This document shows positions 27,621 through 36,960 of a stretch of DNA of 64,000 bases, one piece after another. Both the position numbers and the translations under genes were made by a program. Each line of letters opens with the position of its first letter. Positions within the stretch are counted from its first letter, which is position 1. The notes beneath the pieces are model-generated. The model did not search any database. It was not told the origin of the DNA and worked only from the letters and a program-made list of their open reading frames with translations. Origin of the DNA: Solea solea. Taxonomy: Eukaryota > Chordata > Actinopteri > Pleuronectiformes > Soleidae. The stretch lies in assembly GCF_958295425.1 (NCBI RefSeq), contig NC_081138.1:27945914-28009913 (forward strand), given 5' to 3'.

Positions 27621-30600
27621 ACAATGGAAGCGCTAGACAGATACAGTTTCAAACCATACTGTGGTGAGCTGCTGCCCCGTCCAGACTCACAGACCCCGGT
27701 CTTAAAGTTGATGGTTTTCAAGACAAACCCAGACTTGCAGTGATTTCCACAAACACATCAGGCACTGATGATGAAAACACTTGTGCGAACCACAAAGTCC
27801 AAATTGAAAGCAGACACCATGCAGGCCCCTAAAAATAGCAACAATTTCCCTCAAACATTCCTTGTTCAAGATGATTGTGGATTTATTTCAACACAAGTGA
27901 AGAAATAAAACAACTGGAGCCGAACCACAGCTCCTGTGTACTGCATCTCATAGCTCGAGGTTCTGCTGATGGCAAAGTCAGGAGTTCTCTTGATACACGC
28001 TGTCCTCGCTCACACCAGACGCCACTAGTTACTATTTTGCTTTGCTTCCACTGACCGTCCAGTGAAACCACTGGCGGCTTCTCCTCCTCCTCCTCCCGAG
28101 TGTGTGCCTATGAGAGGCTTTGTCAAAATGTCTCTGCGGCCTGGTTCCATGTTTCGGTAACGGCTCAGTCGTGTCGAAGCCACAGAGGAATTGTGTCTTT
28201 CACACACAGAACCGGACCTGGAGTGTCACGGTTTGACTTTTCGCCGCAGCTGAAAAAGCCGTTTGTCCTGAGTTGTCTTTTCCATTTACAGCTTCACTTC
28301 TGTTTTCCTCTTTTCTTTTCTTTTTTTTCCTGTTTTTTTTGTTGCTCAGTTCATGTTGCAATTTTCCAGAACCAGCTCCTGCATGGTGTGTCCCTTGTGT
28401 GTGTGTGTGTGTGTGTGTGTGGAGGGCTTTCCATCTGTGGACCAGATTAAAGGTGGGGGGAGAAAACTCAGGGATGCATGTGTCGGGAAGCCCGGGGGAA
28501 TGAGAGACGAGTGTGGGCATTTCATCAGTGTTAACAGTATGTGCAGCACTGACCGGCTCTGCCTGTCTCTCATGTGCGGATCATGTGACCAGTCTGCCAA
28601 CATGGCACTTCTCCTCTGGATGCTAATTTCCCTGCTGTGAACTTTTTTCTCTCTTATTGTTTATTAGTATGTATACACACACCAGCAGACGAGAACTAAT
28701 AAAGAACATCATCTAAAACTTCAGTTGTGTCATCAAACAACATCTGCTGCTGTTTTGTTTATAATGGAACCACGGCTCACAGCCCCGACGAGCGTCACAT
28801 TTGTTATTACAACAGTCGATTGAGAGCGGCTTCTCTTCTCAGCGAGTCTGCCTTCATAACGACGATCTGCGATGAAAACACTAAACGGCTGCCTGGAAAT
28901 AGCTCCGCAGATGGCAGATTTGGTTCGGGTGTGATAGTGAGTCGCGCTGACCGAACCGATGAATCAGCCAAAAGTAAACTGTGGGCTGATTATTCACTGT
29001 CCTCCAACGTAATGTCAAACTAAAAACAAACAACTCAAATATAGAACATGGGAGTGATAATGCTGTCAGAGGCCTGTGTCGGTCTTTGGCGAGAACAGGT
29101 GACGCACACTTTGACTTGTAAATTGTGGTCGTCTGTCCGACCGCAGGGAGAAGAGCTGGGTGGATCAGGCTGTGGGTCTTGGTATGGAGAGCCGCATGCT
29201 CAGAGCATGACTGGACGATTATGGGTAATAATGTGAGCTTTTGTAGGTGTGAGTGTGTGTGTGTGTGTGTGTTCAACGTCTGGAGGGGATTTTTTTTCCG
29301 CAATAGTTACTGGTAAGTAGAGCTCAGTGGGGCTAGTCTCCAGGTTTTATCACAACAAAAGGACCCCTCTGTCTGTCTGTCTGTCTGTGACGTCAATTCA
29401 ATCATTAGACTGAATACCTCTACCCGACTCGGTTTCCCGTTACTTTATAGTTCCTCCTCAACGTCGTTTCATACGTGACACAAACACACAGACAAGTGAC
29501 GGTTAAAGCAAAGCAGTTGTTTTTCGGGGGGGAAACTGAATCATGAGAGTCGGTTCATTCAAAAGATTTGTTCACGAGCAGCGCACAGACTCCATGTGAC
29601 ACAGTCGTATTGAGATTTTAGACATTTCCTTTGCTTAATGTCAGAGATTAACGCTTGTTTTCAGGACTTTTAACTCTTTTTAACTGATCTACAGCTTGGC
29701 ATTGTCCGGTTTGATTCTTGTGTCGGACGTGGCGCTCATGACTCTTCCAGTGCCGACACTCTCTGACCAATCAGTGACCAGCAGGCAGAGTCTGTTGACG
29801 TCAAATTTTTAGCATCGGCTCAGCTCACTTACAACCTCGCCAGAGCAGGTACTAATTTATCTTTATTAATCCCCCTTAGGGGAAATTATTCTCTGCATTT
29901 GACCCATCCTAGAATTAGGAGCAGTGGGCTGTCACACTGAGTAGCGCCCGGGGAGCTGGGGGTTGGGTACCTTGCTCAGGGGTACCCCAGCCCTTTCAAC
30001 CTGGTGGGGACTTGAACCGGCGACCTTCCGGTTACAAACCAAGTTCCCTTTCCACTTGGCCACAGGCTGCCCATCTAAAATATTCCTCTGCATTTGACCC
30101 ATCCTAGAATTAGGAGCAGTGGGCTGCCACACTGAGTAGTGCCCAGGGAGCAATGGGGGTTGGGTACCTTGCTCAGGGGTACCCCAGCCCTTTTGGCCGG
30201 GTGGGGATTTGAACCTGCACCCCTACAGTTAAAAGCCAAGTTTCCTTTCCACTTGGCCAGGGGATGCCCTTTTTAAAAAAAAAAGTATCAGGTACTATCA
30301 CTAATGGAAAAGCAAAAAAAAGAGGAGCCGAGCCGAGTCGTGCTCAAACTGTATGATAGAAAAGCGCAAAAATACTAAATCCCAGGAACAATGGAGATAC
30401 GTGCTCGCCTGCTTGTATTGAGATATGTTTTTTAATCCAAATAGACGCTGGTTTTGGAGATTCTTCGTACATCCTGATTTATCAAAAAATGGAGGACTGA
30501 CTGCTGTATGTGCTCAACCTGAGGAGACGAGGTTAGCTCCCGCATGGAACCCGGGCGAGTTTACCTGTTGTGTTTACGTGAGTGATTATAACCACAGACG

Positions 30601-33131
30601 ATCCGCTGACGTGACTCATGTAAGGTCAACTCGCTTTCTAACAACGACCAAAGAGAAAAAGCTCGATGTACAAAAACCCACACTGGAAACAAAACACGCC
30701 AGTGTTTACACTGCTGACTTATAGGAGGAGATCAATCACTCAGCCCTCATCCACGAGTCATGTTTGTGTGCGACAGGGTTTTCAAAACACGTCTGTTTTC
30801 AAAATACATTTGCGAATTTGACCTTATAAAATGAGCTGCTTCTTCTTCTTTTTTGTTTTTTTTGTCATCATTTATTTTTTTTGTCCCTGACAGTTAACTG
30901 GAGAGTGGAAACTGCAGCACATCCACGCGCTGCCGTGCATTATGAGGATGAGTCAGGCTCCTGCTTTCTCCAAACTGTGGAAAAATGTCACTCTGCTTTT
31001 GCTCTGCTGTCACCCGTCCTGTGTCTACATGTGCTTTTAGGCCCGTGAAAGATAAGCTTACAAGATAATACCTCCATACACTTCAAAGACTTGGCCAGTG
31101 TTGTATCGCTGGAAGCGTTACCAGATCTCGGCATATGTAGAGAAATGATTTACCTCCGCCTCTGTCATTGGAAAACGGTGAATATCACTGACATGAAAGT
31201 GAATGGATAAAGCATCTGCCCATGGTTTGGCCACAATGTAGAAAATGTGGCTTCATTTAAGAGTCCTGGTTAATTCTTTTTTTTTTGAGCCTTGATCTGT
31301 CTGTCTGAAATCAGCAGATGACATGAATATGTCGTCTGGATGTGTCTACAGCTAAATCTCCTATTAGATATGGACTCAGTCAGACAGACAGTTGTCCAGA
31401 TGGACAGACAGATGGTCAGAATTCAGCAGAGGATCATTAACACATGAAACTCTGTGCCCGTCTTATAATAATAACCTAATAATACCATAATACCTTAACT
31501 AGAGTTACATCTCACACATGCGACATGTAAAGACAAATGACTGTTATTTGTGTAATAACTGCATGTTGGCCCCCGCAGGCCCATTAGGCTATTGACAAAA
31601 TGTCAATAAAGATTCATTTTTAAAGCTCCATGGCAACAAGCGACAATGCTAACAAGGTAGAAGCGTGCTTTACCCTGTTGCTTTGTGCTTTTTGTGTGTG
31701 TGTGTGTGTGTGTGTGTTCCCTAAAACACACCACCATATACAGTATGTCTGCACATCTGGACTCAAAGATGTGTGAGAGGACGAGGTAATAAAAGTAAGG
31801 AGACGCGCGGTTGCCGTTGCCACATCTCGAGCAACTTGGCTTCCAGACATAACGTCCAACGCTGTGGTTTGCAGACGCCGCGCGACTCAGTTTCAACCGC
31901 GCGAGGAGCCTCGTGTCCACCGAGCAAAGTTTCTGACATGTCAGAAAGTAATGCGACCGTCTGAGTGGCGTTTCAGGAGCAGATGGTGTGGCATGGTGAA
32001 CAAAGCCAAACAACAAAGCTGACATTTGCACAGGGTCCAAAAAAATCGCTAACACTTTCGATTAGGGAACACATATTCACTATTAACTAGGTAGTCACTT
32101 ACATGCATAAACAGCACACTAGCCCTTTATTAGTAATTATTAAGCACATATTAACACCTTATTCTACCTCTATTACGAAATGAATTAACATGTTTCCTGA
32201 TTAAGGTGTTAATACATGCTTAATAATCACTAATAAAGGTCTGGTATGCTACTTATATGCATGTTAGTAAGTTGTGTGTTCCCTAATCTAAAGTGTTCTT
32301 ACAGGGTATGATCCGACCAACAGAGGGAAAAAACTTTCAGTGATATTCATCGAATACAAAGGCGACTGTTCCATAGTGTTATTAAAACATATCACAGTTG
32401 ATTCATTATCTTTGAACGCAGCTTATCTGCAGGAGGCTGTTTCAACCCCCGTGGGATTAAATTTTCCACAGTTCAACTAGTAATACACACACACACACAC
32501 TTTTCAGAACACTGGGGGGCATGTAGACCTCTTTCAGGGGTTTTTGCAGAGTCCAAATATTTCCATGCTCCAAGTGACCCACAGGGAAGATAACAGTGCG
32601 AGTGTTCGGGGAGGATGTGTCGATGAACTCTGGAGCTGGGATGTGTTGACGCACGTGTCGGAGCCTGCCTGTTCCTGGTGCTGATTCGGCCGGCTTTCAT
32701 TCGCACACTCAACAAGGCTCCGCCAGTCACCGGCGTCACAAGAGCCCAGAGTGACAGACAAGTCTGCATTTGACACATCACAGCTATGAGCTGCTGGCAC
32801 GGGGGTACGCGAAGAGAGAAAGACTGAAAATGAAGACGTGTTCAGAGGTGGAAAGAAACCGCTGATCGGGTTACAGTGCCAGGAAAATGGACGATATGAA
32901 GGTACAGCCAGTACCTGATGATAATCCAGGAAAATCAGCTGAAATACTGGACGGAATGACTCACTGACACTGTGGAGAGCTAAAACACTCTCTGAAGAAT
33001 GAATGTGCTCAGAGCCCGGTGACTTCAACTTGTCAGAAAGTGATTTGGTGTTGCAGTAATGAGGTTGAGATTGAGCGAGACTTACCTGGAGAGAGATCTC
33101 CATCACTCTGCTCTCCGGAGTCTGAGTCCAT
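5860..33131 (-). CDS. tnfaip8l3: TNFAIP8-like protein 3 (TIPE3), two coding exons, complete
   Basis: TIPE proteins are cytosolic all-helical lipid carriers; TIPE3 transfers PIP2/PIP3 and boosts PI3K-AKT signalling. The coding exons are 33086-33131 (15 codons plus one base) and 5860-6422, joined G|GA with canonical GTAAGT and CCTCAG sites to give 202 residues. The N-terminus [12 protein letters not shown] resembles human TNFAIP8L3 as I remember it. The rest is one TIPE homology domain, recognisable by [77 protein letters not shown] and the C-terminal GINKLLDE. The [11 protein letters not shown] and INKLLDE stretches fit member 3 better than members 1 or 2. Linkage to cyp19a1a supports this. 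The single intron is 26.7 kb. Confidence 0.94.
6500..6810 (-). mobile_element. MITE family A (AAAGCTGCAGTGTGTAAC-type), partial copy
   Basis: Shares GCACACAGGAAGTG, the GCAACA...GTGCTAGTA(A/G)AGTGAG block and the CTGCTGTATAC...TGCTCCCTCAGTCA block with the copies at 34290-34545 and 25085-25785. It lies just inside the intron, about 80 bp from exon 2 of tnfaip8l3. Confidence 0.6.
7836..7874. repeat. (GCA)n/(GGC)n/(GGT)n trinucleotide tract
   Basis: GCAGCAGCAGCAGCAGC grading into GGCGGTGGCGGTGG. Confidence 0.85.
8025..8053. repeat. (TG)n microsatellite
   Basis: About 14 TG units. Confidence 0.9.
8253..8280. repeat. (CA)n microsatellite
   Basis: About 13 CA units. Confidence 0.9.
8385..9275 (+). 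repeat. GT-linked long-unit repeat, about three tandem copies
   Basis: The block GGAGACCAAAAACTGGTCCT, AATGAGGCAGAACCTCAT, ...GGTTAAG..., ...CACATGAATGGAAGTC, ...GTGTGTGCTTGT recurs at about 8650-8850, 8890-9060 and 9125-9260. The same family is at 36690-36960 and 39120-39930. It is a familiar teleost interspersed element that travels with GT microsatellites. Confidence 0.75.
9802..9820. repeat. (GT)n microsatellite
   Basis: Nine GT units. Confidence 0.85.
10048..10429 (+). mobile_element. Full-length tRNA-derived SINE with perfect target-site duplication
   Basis: The tRNA-like head has a box A TGGTGTAATGG (10057-10067) and a box B GGTTCGAGCCC (10100-10110). The body carries the teleost SINE signature GTGGGTTCTCTCCGGG and CCGGCTTCCTCCCACAG. 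The tail is AAGCGGTAGATGATG plus (ACTG)n. The 13-bp direct repeat ACCCACAAAAATA flanks it exactly at 10035-10047 and 10430-10442. Confidence 0.93.
10480..10820 (+). mobile_element. piggyBac-type MITE, copy 1
   Basis: Starts TTTAGAACACAGAGC, contains TATAAGAATG, GCGTCTTATATCC and CCCCCAGGATGTCCATATAA as in copies 2 and 3, and ends ACTGAGGG directly before TTAA (10821-10824), the piggyBac target. Confidence 0.65.
11220..11520 (+). repeat. Interspersed repeat fragment (LINE-like signature)
   Basis: Contains CAGCTGTTGAGGAGTCTGAT followed by GGCAGAGGGAAAG and TCTGGTGGTCCTGCA, a recurrent teleost interspersed-repeat signature. No reverse-transcriptase coding remains. Confidence 0.45.
11549..11570. 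repeat. (CTG)n trinucleotide run
   Basis: Seven CTG units. Confidence 0.9.
11948..12020. repeat. (TA)n/(TATG)n tract
   Basis: Interrupted TA and TATG repeat with strong self-complementarity. Confidence 0.9.
12238..12443 (+). repeat. Dispersed repeat B, copy 1 (empty-site allele)
   Basis: Shares GTCGGGTTTGGAT, AATCTGTGCAATGAAAA, GTTTAAACCTTAACTGAAAT and TCAGTCAGGGAC with 15870-16049. The homologous TTAA at 12438-12441 is uninterrupted here. Confidence 0.8.
14600..14755. repeat. Degenerate GACTCA/GACTTGG tract
   Basis: Irregular repeats of GACTCA and GACTTGG, a low-complexity type seen in fish genomes. Confidence 0.45.
15870..16049 (+). repeat. Dispersed repeat B, copy 2, interrupted by piggyBac-type MITE
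   Basis: Homologous to 12238-12443. The homology stops at TTAA (16046-16049) where the MITE begins, and a short TATAGCAA match resumes at about 16344. Confidence 0.78.
16050..16342 (+). mobile_element. piggyBac-type MITE, copy 2
   Basis: Begins CCCTTAGAACACAGAGC immediately after TTAA. Internal blocks TATAAGAATG, GTGTCTTATATCC and CCCAGGATGCCCATATAAGG match copies 1 and 3. Confidence 0.75.
16458..16481. repeat. (TA)n microsatellite
   Basis: About 10 TA units followed by an A run. Confidence 0.85.
18613..19060 (+). mobile_element. piggyBac-type MITE, copy 3
   Basis: TTAA at 18609-18612 then CCCTTAGAACGCAGAATG, and later CCCCCAGGATGTCCATATAA. Longer than copy 2, with an extra internal AT-rich portion shared with copy 1. 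Confidence 0.7.
22261..22285. repeat. (TG)n microsatellite
   Basis: About 11 TG units next to the foldback element. Confidence 0.85.
22296..22731. mobile_element. Foldback (long inverted repeat) element
   Basis: The arms pair over most of their length: GAGAGAAGCTC (about 22313) with GAGCTTCTCTC (about 22708); TTAATATTGTGGC (about 22387) with GCCACAATATTAA (about 22622); CATATATTTT with AAAATATATGG; TTAAGAAGCAAATAAA (22456-22471) with TTTATTTGCTTCTTA (22580-22594). Inside the left arm is a perfect 15-bp stem with a 3-nt loop (22469-22483 / 22487-22501). No coding potential. Confidence 0.85.
22850..23760. other. Unique, non-repetitive intronic stretch (candidate conserved noncoding block)
   Basis: About 900 bp with balanced composition, no microsatellite and no repeat shared within the window, unusual for this intron. 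Contains many short transcription-factor-like words (CCTTTGACCTC, TGACCTC, CTGATTATC). Conservation cannot be judged from one sequence. Confidence 0.25.
24341..24368. repeat. (CA)n microsatellite
   Basis: About 14 CA units. Confidence 0.9.
25085..25302 (-). mobile_element. MITE family A, left part of an interrupted copy
   Basis: Shares GATGGAGGCAACAGCA, the GCG(C)GAGTA(A)AG block and AACAGGT with 34290-34545. It is cut at about 25302 by later insertions and continues at 25679. Confidence 0.6.
25303..25382 (-). mobile_element. Retroposon tail inserted in MITE family A
   Basis: AGATAAGATAAGAT read on the minus strand is the ATCTTATCTTATCT tail also present at 60477-60490 and 61258-61273. Confidence 0.4.
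25384..25678. mobile_element. Palindromic AT-rich MITE (ATCGATTA-rich)
   Basis: Terminal inverted repeats AGAGCTGCAACTAACTATTA and (minus strand) CAGCTGAAACAATTAATCGA. The interior is dominated by TAATCGATTA words at both ends (25412-25435 and 25595-25665). The layout is that of an abundant teleost MITE type. Confidence 0.7.
25679..25785 (-). mobile_element. MITE family A, right part of the interrupted copy
   Basis: CTGCAGCTGTATACACACAA, GCTCCCTCAGTCAGGTCTGA, then the terminus whose minus strand reads AAAACTGCAGTGTGTCACTT. Confidence 0.7.
26586..26638. repeat. Compound (CA)n microsatellite
   Basis: Two CA runs separated by CTCACACCAA. Confidence 0.9.
27591..27619. repeat. (CA)n microsatellite
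   Basis: About 14 CA units. Confidence 0.9.
28398..28422. repeat. (GT)n microsatellite
   Basis: About 12 GT units. Confidence 0.9.
29251..29272. repeat. (GT)n microsatellite
   Basis: About 11 GT units. Confidence 0.85.
29367..29389. repeat. (CTGT)n microsatellite
   Basis: Five to six CTGT units. Confidence 0.85.
29862..30073 (-). mobile_element. tRNA-derived SINE family C, copy 1
   Basis: Minus-strand reading: GGGCAGCCTGTGGCCAAGTG head, box B GGTTCAAGTCC (30008-30018), body TACCCCTGAGCAAGGTACCC, and tail GATTAATAAAG. Directly followed by a second copy. Confidence 0.85.
30083..30269 (-). mobile_element. tRNA-derived SINE family C, copy 2
   Basis: Same orientation and sequence as copy 1, beginning within the body at CCTCTGCATTTGACCCATCC. 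The AATAAAG tail is missing, so the two copies form a head-to-tail tandem. Confidence 0.82.
31693..31719. repeat. (GT)n microsatellite
   Basis: About 13 GT units. Confidence 0.9.
32051..32297. mobile_element. Palindromic foldback MITE
   Basis: The left end AACACTTTCGATTAGGGAAC pairs with the right end GTTCCCTAATCTAAAGTGTT. Arms extend inwards (TTATTAGTAATTATTAAGCA with TGCTTAATAATCACTAATAA) almost to the centre, giving a near-complete 247-bp hairpin. The AACACTTTA...AGGGAACA terminus is common in fish genomes. Confidence 0.9.
32485..32501. repeat. (CA)n microsatellite
   Basis: Eight CA units. Confidence 0.8.
33086..33131 (-). CDS. tnfaip8l3: tnfaip8l3 coding exon 1 (short N-terminus)
   Basis: ATG at 33131-33129, then [15 protein letters not shown] plus one base of a glycine codon, followed by a consensus donor G|GTAAGT (33086/33085). 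The phase matches exon 2 exactly. At 46 bp the exon is too short to be found as an open reading frame; I located it by searching the minus strand for the acidic TIPE3 leader. Confidence 0.88.
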
Positions 33132-33680
33132 CTTCCCCTGCAGGACACTCAGAGGCTACAGATGCTCTCTTACGTCTCTCTCGTCTTCTGGCTCCCTCTC
33201 CTCTCCAGGGAGTCCTTTCGGATCTCTTCACAACACAGAAAAAAAAAAAAATCTTGTTGTTGTTTTTTTAAATTTCTTTTGTATTTCTTTTCTCCTGGAG
33301 AGCTGAACTAAACCTCTCCCAGCCTGGATCACTGCAGCTGTGAGAGGAATAGTACTGGGCTTATTTGCTGATCTCGCCTCCTTTTCTTTTGCACTCCTCT
33401 CTTCTTCTGACTCCCTCAGTTTCCTTCTCGTCTACTTTCCCAATTCCTAATGCTCCCTCCCCTTGCTCTCTCCCGGTCCATCCCCTCTCTGGTTCTCCCT
33501 CCCTTGTCCTTGCCACTTGGTCCCTCCTCCTCCTCCTCCTCCTCTCATTGGGATCCTGTCACACTCGGGCTCTTCACGCTCGCTCCACTCAAACTCTTTC
33601 TCTACCTCTTTCTGTATGCTGTAAGTGCTGTTGCTTCCTCTCTCCCTCCCGCTCTCTGTCTCTGGGTAAGAGTGCTGCCT
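33132..33680 (-). promoter_or_regulatory. tnfaip8l3: Presumed tnfaip8l3 5' UTR and promoter, polypurine-rich
   Basis: Upstream of the first coding exon the minus strand is strongly purine-rich (GAGA/GGAGG type) over about 300 bp (plus-strand pyrimidines at 33360-33670), including a (CTC)n run near 33524-33545. An inverted CCAAT box is at 33547-33551, about 415 bp before the ATG. There is a 13-base A run at about 33239-33251. I see no TATA box, so the transcription start cannot be fixed. Confidence 0.4.
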
Positions 33681-34289
33681 GTGTTTTCGCAGAGCAATGG
33701 CAGAGAGTCATTCATGGCAACTTGAAATTCATCTCCAGCAGTAAAAAAAAAAAAAAAAAATCCCATGACCGTTGTCACTCAGCCACTATCTGTGCCGGTC
33801 ACATGAACTTCGGCCCGGTTACTGTTTGACTTCCTGCACCAATCATTAAATGGATCTGAACTGTTTACAGTCATTAACGTGTAAATGGGATAAGGGTTTG
33901 AGAGCGTACAGTTCTCATGCACTTATCACACCACTAAAGTGTTTGTTTTCTCCTTGGTTGCCGTCCCGTTTCATCCTCCTTTTTAAGGGTGGTGTTCCAC
34001 AGCAGTTGGCATTCATAATGTGTGCATTACTGCCTTCCTCTGGATTTAATCATCCAATACTCCCCACGGGGGCGAAAGAAAGAGAGGAAGTGGTATTATG
34101 GTAATATTCAGTGTGTTACAAAACACTCACATGATTTAGAACGCACTGCCATTAAGCAAATACATAAAATGTAGGATTACTTGGAGATAATAAATGTCAC
34201 CGGGGCCAATTTAAAGCTGTCTGTAATGAAACAAATGTCATTTAAATTGAACTCACAGAACGCTCCACATACACAGGAGTGGTGTTCAT

Positions 34290-34545
34290 GTCCGAGGTCG
34301 CCCCGCGACATTCCCGCACTGCACACAGGAAGTGTTTTGTTTGATGTCAAGGCGGATGGAGGCAACAGCAACATTGCGCTAGTAGAGTGAGGCAACTGCA
34401 AACAGGTGAGAGTGTGAGTGAAAACACAAGAAAAGCTTCCGCAATAAAAAGATTCACAAGTGATTTTTGGTGGGATAAACACACCCGGCCCCACGCTGCT
34501 GCTGTATACACACAAACGCTCCTTCAGTAAGGTCTGATAGTATTG
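34290..34545 (-). mobile_element. MITE family A, partial copy
   Basis: Contains GCACACAGGAAGTG, GGATGGAGGCAACAGCAACA, GCTAGTAGAGTGAGGCAAC and CTGCTGTATACACACAAACG, in the same order as the 6500 and 25085 copies. Confidence 0.65.
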
Positions 34546-36354
34546 CTTGACAATTTGATCTGTTTTTCTTGTGGTTTTTATCCACTTTTTTGATTTAGTT
34601 TAGTTGTTTTAGATGTATCTTATCGCCTCTTGTGAGCTTCTATGCCTCTTATTTATTCTTCTGTACAGCACTGTGGTTGTTTTGAATTGCTTTACAGATA
34701 CAAAGTTGGATTTGGAACAACAACCAAAGTCATTAAAAGTTGCCCACTGCACCTTTAAGCACTAAGAATGGAAAACATTGACTACGTGAAAGGTTTGAAA
34801 GATGCCCTTCCCCTAACTCTGTCTGCAGAACTTTTAGTTTAGTATTTTGTTTGAATTTTTTGATAAGATTTAGTCAAAAATGATATATATGAAAATATGA
34901 TACACACACTGATTATTTTGCGATGTGATTCGCGATATCAGAGGGAACGGTAACTTTTTTTACATCATTATTCCTATTTTCATTAAAAAAAACATATTGA
35001 AAAGGATTAATGTGTGATATTTGTACAGCTCTGTGAGAAATGAAGATGTTCTCTTCAGTCTGTAGAATAAGATGTAAATTGTATTGCAATTTCAATAAAA
35101 TTTGGATTAATTGCTCAGCCCTACACAACACAACGGCCAAAGAAAATGCTCTCATAGCCTGTAACGTCTGCGGAGAGCTGCACAGCAGTGGACTCAGCTG
35201 AATAATGATATGCACAGAACAGATCATTGACATCAGGTTCTGAAACTAGTGATCGAGACTACGCCTCAGGACGTTTTTTATTGCTGCTGTAAATCAAGTG
35301 AGAAGAAGAAGAAGAAGCTCATTTTCTAATATACTGTCATTCAAACTGACTTCTTTCTGCACCCTGCAGGAACACGCCCCCTTCTGGCTGACCTTCACTT
35401 TCCATCCTGATACCCAAGACTGTTTTTCTATACAGTCCACTGTCAAAACGCAGTTAAAAACCTTGAGTCCGAGTCCAGACGATCAATACTACAACAAGTG
35501 CAAATAAACTCACTGTTATTTTTCCCGAGAGAAGTAGAATGTAGGGCATCTGGACTGAGTTGTGAGAGCTTGGAGATAATTAGAGGTTTCTTCTTCAGTT
35601 TCTTACTTTTTTCTTTGCCACAGAAAAGTAGAAAAGTACATACAAATAAAAAGATATAAACTGCAGGAAGACAGTAACAAAGCAATCACTGCTGATAACA
35701 TGATGTACATGTATAAAAACACTAAATAAATAAATACTAGTACTTGTATTTAGTTTTTATAGTTGCTTGTTTTTTTATTCTTGCCACATTTATTTATTCT
35801 GGCCGTGTTTCTGTTATTTATTAATTTATTATATTGTATTTTGAGACTTCAAAAGTGAAGCCTGGAGCACTTTTATCTTTTATCTCAGTCATTTCCAAAG
35901 ACTGGGTCATGGGAGATTTTTATTTATTTATTTACTTATTTATTACATTTTGGAGTCCCCAAACAAAGCATTAGATAAGATGTTCTTCTTTAAAAAGTTG
36001 CACCCTGTAAAGGAACTTATCTTTTTTTTTTTTACTTTTATTTTAAGTATTATTATGTTCGTCATGTCTGTTGTTGTTGTCATTGTCTTTGTCTCGTCCT
36101 TTACAAGAAAACAGCGAAGGCGCAGTCGTCTGACTTGAGTTAAGGCCCTTTTTTAAGGTCCCAACTTCCCAAGGTGAACACAGTGAACAAAATACAAAAA
36201 TTAAAAAAAAAAAAGCCAGATATTTACAAAAATATATCTAATGAACAGTTCTCCAATAACTCTTAATGTAACCAACAAACCAAAAAACAAAACTTGCAAT
36301 AGAGATCTACCCACGGGTACAAAGTGACTTGACTTGTCCTGTTTATATTCAGTG

Positions 36355-36378
36355 TGTCTGTGTGTGTGTGTGTGTGTG
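36355..36378. repeat. (GT)n microsatellite
   Basis: About 11 GT units. Confidence 0.85.
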
Positions 36379-36560
36379 ACAACATAAAGCTCACATACAG
36401 AAGTGTGGGAGCAGGTGGGCGGGCAGTTGGTGGTCCGACAACAGTTGCAGGCTATACTGTCTCCCAGGTGTGGAGCTGACTGTTGCTCAGCGTGAACACC
36501 GGGCACCAGATGGCATTAGCCTGCCTGCCCGCTGCCCACAGGCAAACTCATCTTTGACAC

Positions 36561-36594
36561 TGTGTGTGTGTGTGTGTGTGCGTGTGTGTGTGTG
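36561..36594. repeat. (GT)n microsatellite
   Basis: Interrupted GT run of about 16 units. Confidence 0.88.
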
Positions 36595-36689
36595 GCACTG
36601 CAGCGATGTAATAAAAAGACACCAGAAATCACAACAAGCTGAGCTACTTTGTTCCCTCACAATAAAGCGGTGTCTTTCGTTGACCTGTT

Positions 36690-36705
36690 GTCAAATGTGT
36701 ATGCT

Positions 36706-36744
<39 letters not shown>

Positions 36745-36960
36745 AACACTGACCTTGTTGGGACCGGTTGTCCCTATGGAAACCGAAATCCGGTTCTAAT
36801 GAGGTAGAACCTCTTTTTTTCTGAGGAGTTTTTGGTCTAGGATCTGAATTGTGATGTGGTTAAAAGTTAGGGTTAGGCATTCACTGGTCAGGGCTGTCAA
36901 TTCAGGGTCCTCAGAAGAATAGCTGCTGCACAAAGGTGTGTGTGTGTGTGTGTGTGTACA
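36690..36960 (+). repeat. GT-linked long-unit repeat, single copy between two GT runs
   Basis: GT run (36711-36742), then GGAAACCGAAATCCGGTTCT, AATGAGGTAGAACCTC, GTGGTTAAAAGTTAGGGTTA, then a second GT run (36937-36958). Same family as 8385-9275. Confidence 0.75.

Larger units (their letters stand above)
6423..33085 (-). other. tnfaip8l3: tnfaip8l3 intron 1, 26.7 kb, repeat-rich, no other gene seen
   Basis: I found no exon-like open frame with homology I recognise on either strand. The intron contains the SINE, piggyBac-type, foldback, GT-linked and MITE copies listed separately. Stretches with no feature I can name are about 6830-8020, 9300-10030, 12560-14590, 14900-15860, 16350-18600, 19070-22290, 25790-29860 and 30270-32050. 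These hold only short microsatellites and homopolymers, such as a C run at about 14206-14218, a G run at about 17361-17376 and a G run near 21028-21037. Confidence 0.85.

Noticed and set aside
28881..29303. 140-codon minus-strand frame
   Set aside because: It starts in a GT microsatellite (poly-HT translation) and has no homology I recognise or splice support.
32534..33148. 204-codon minus-strand frame overlapping tnfaip8l3 exon 1
   Set aside because: It is in a different frame from the MDSDSGEQS leader, runs through the splice donor into the intron, and its translation has no recognisable domain.
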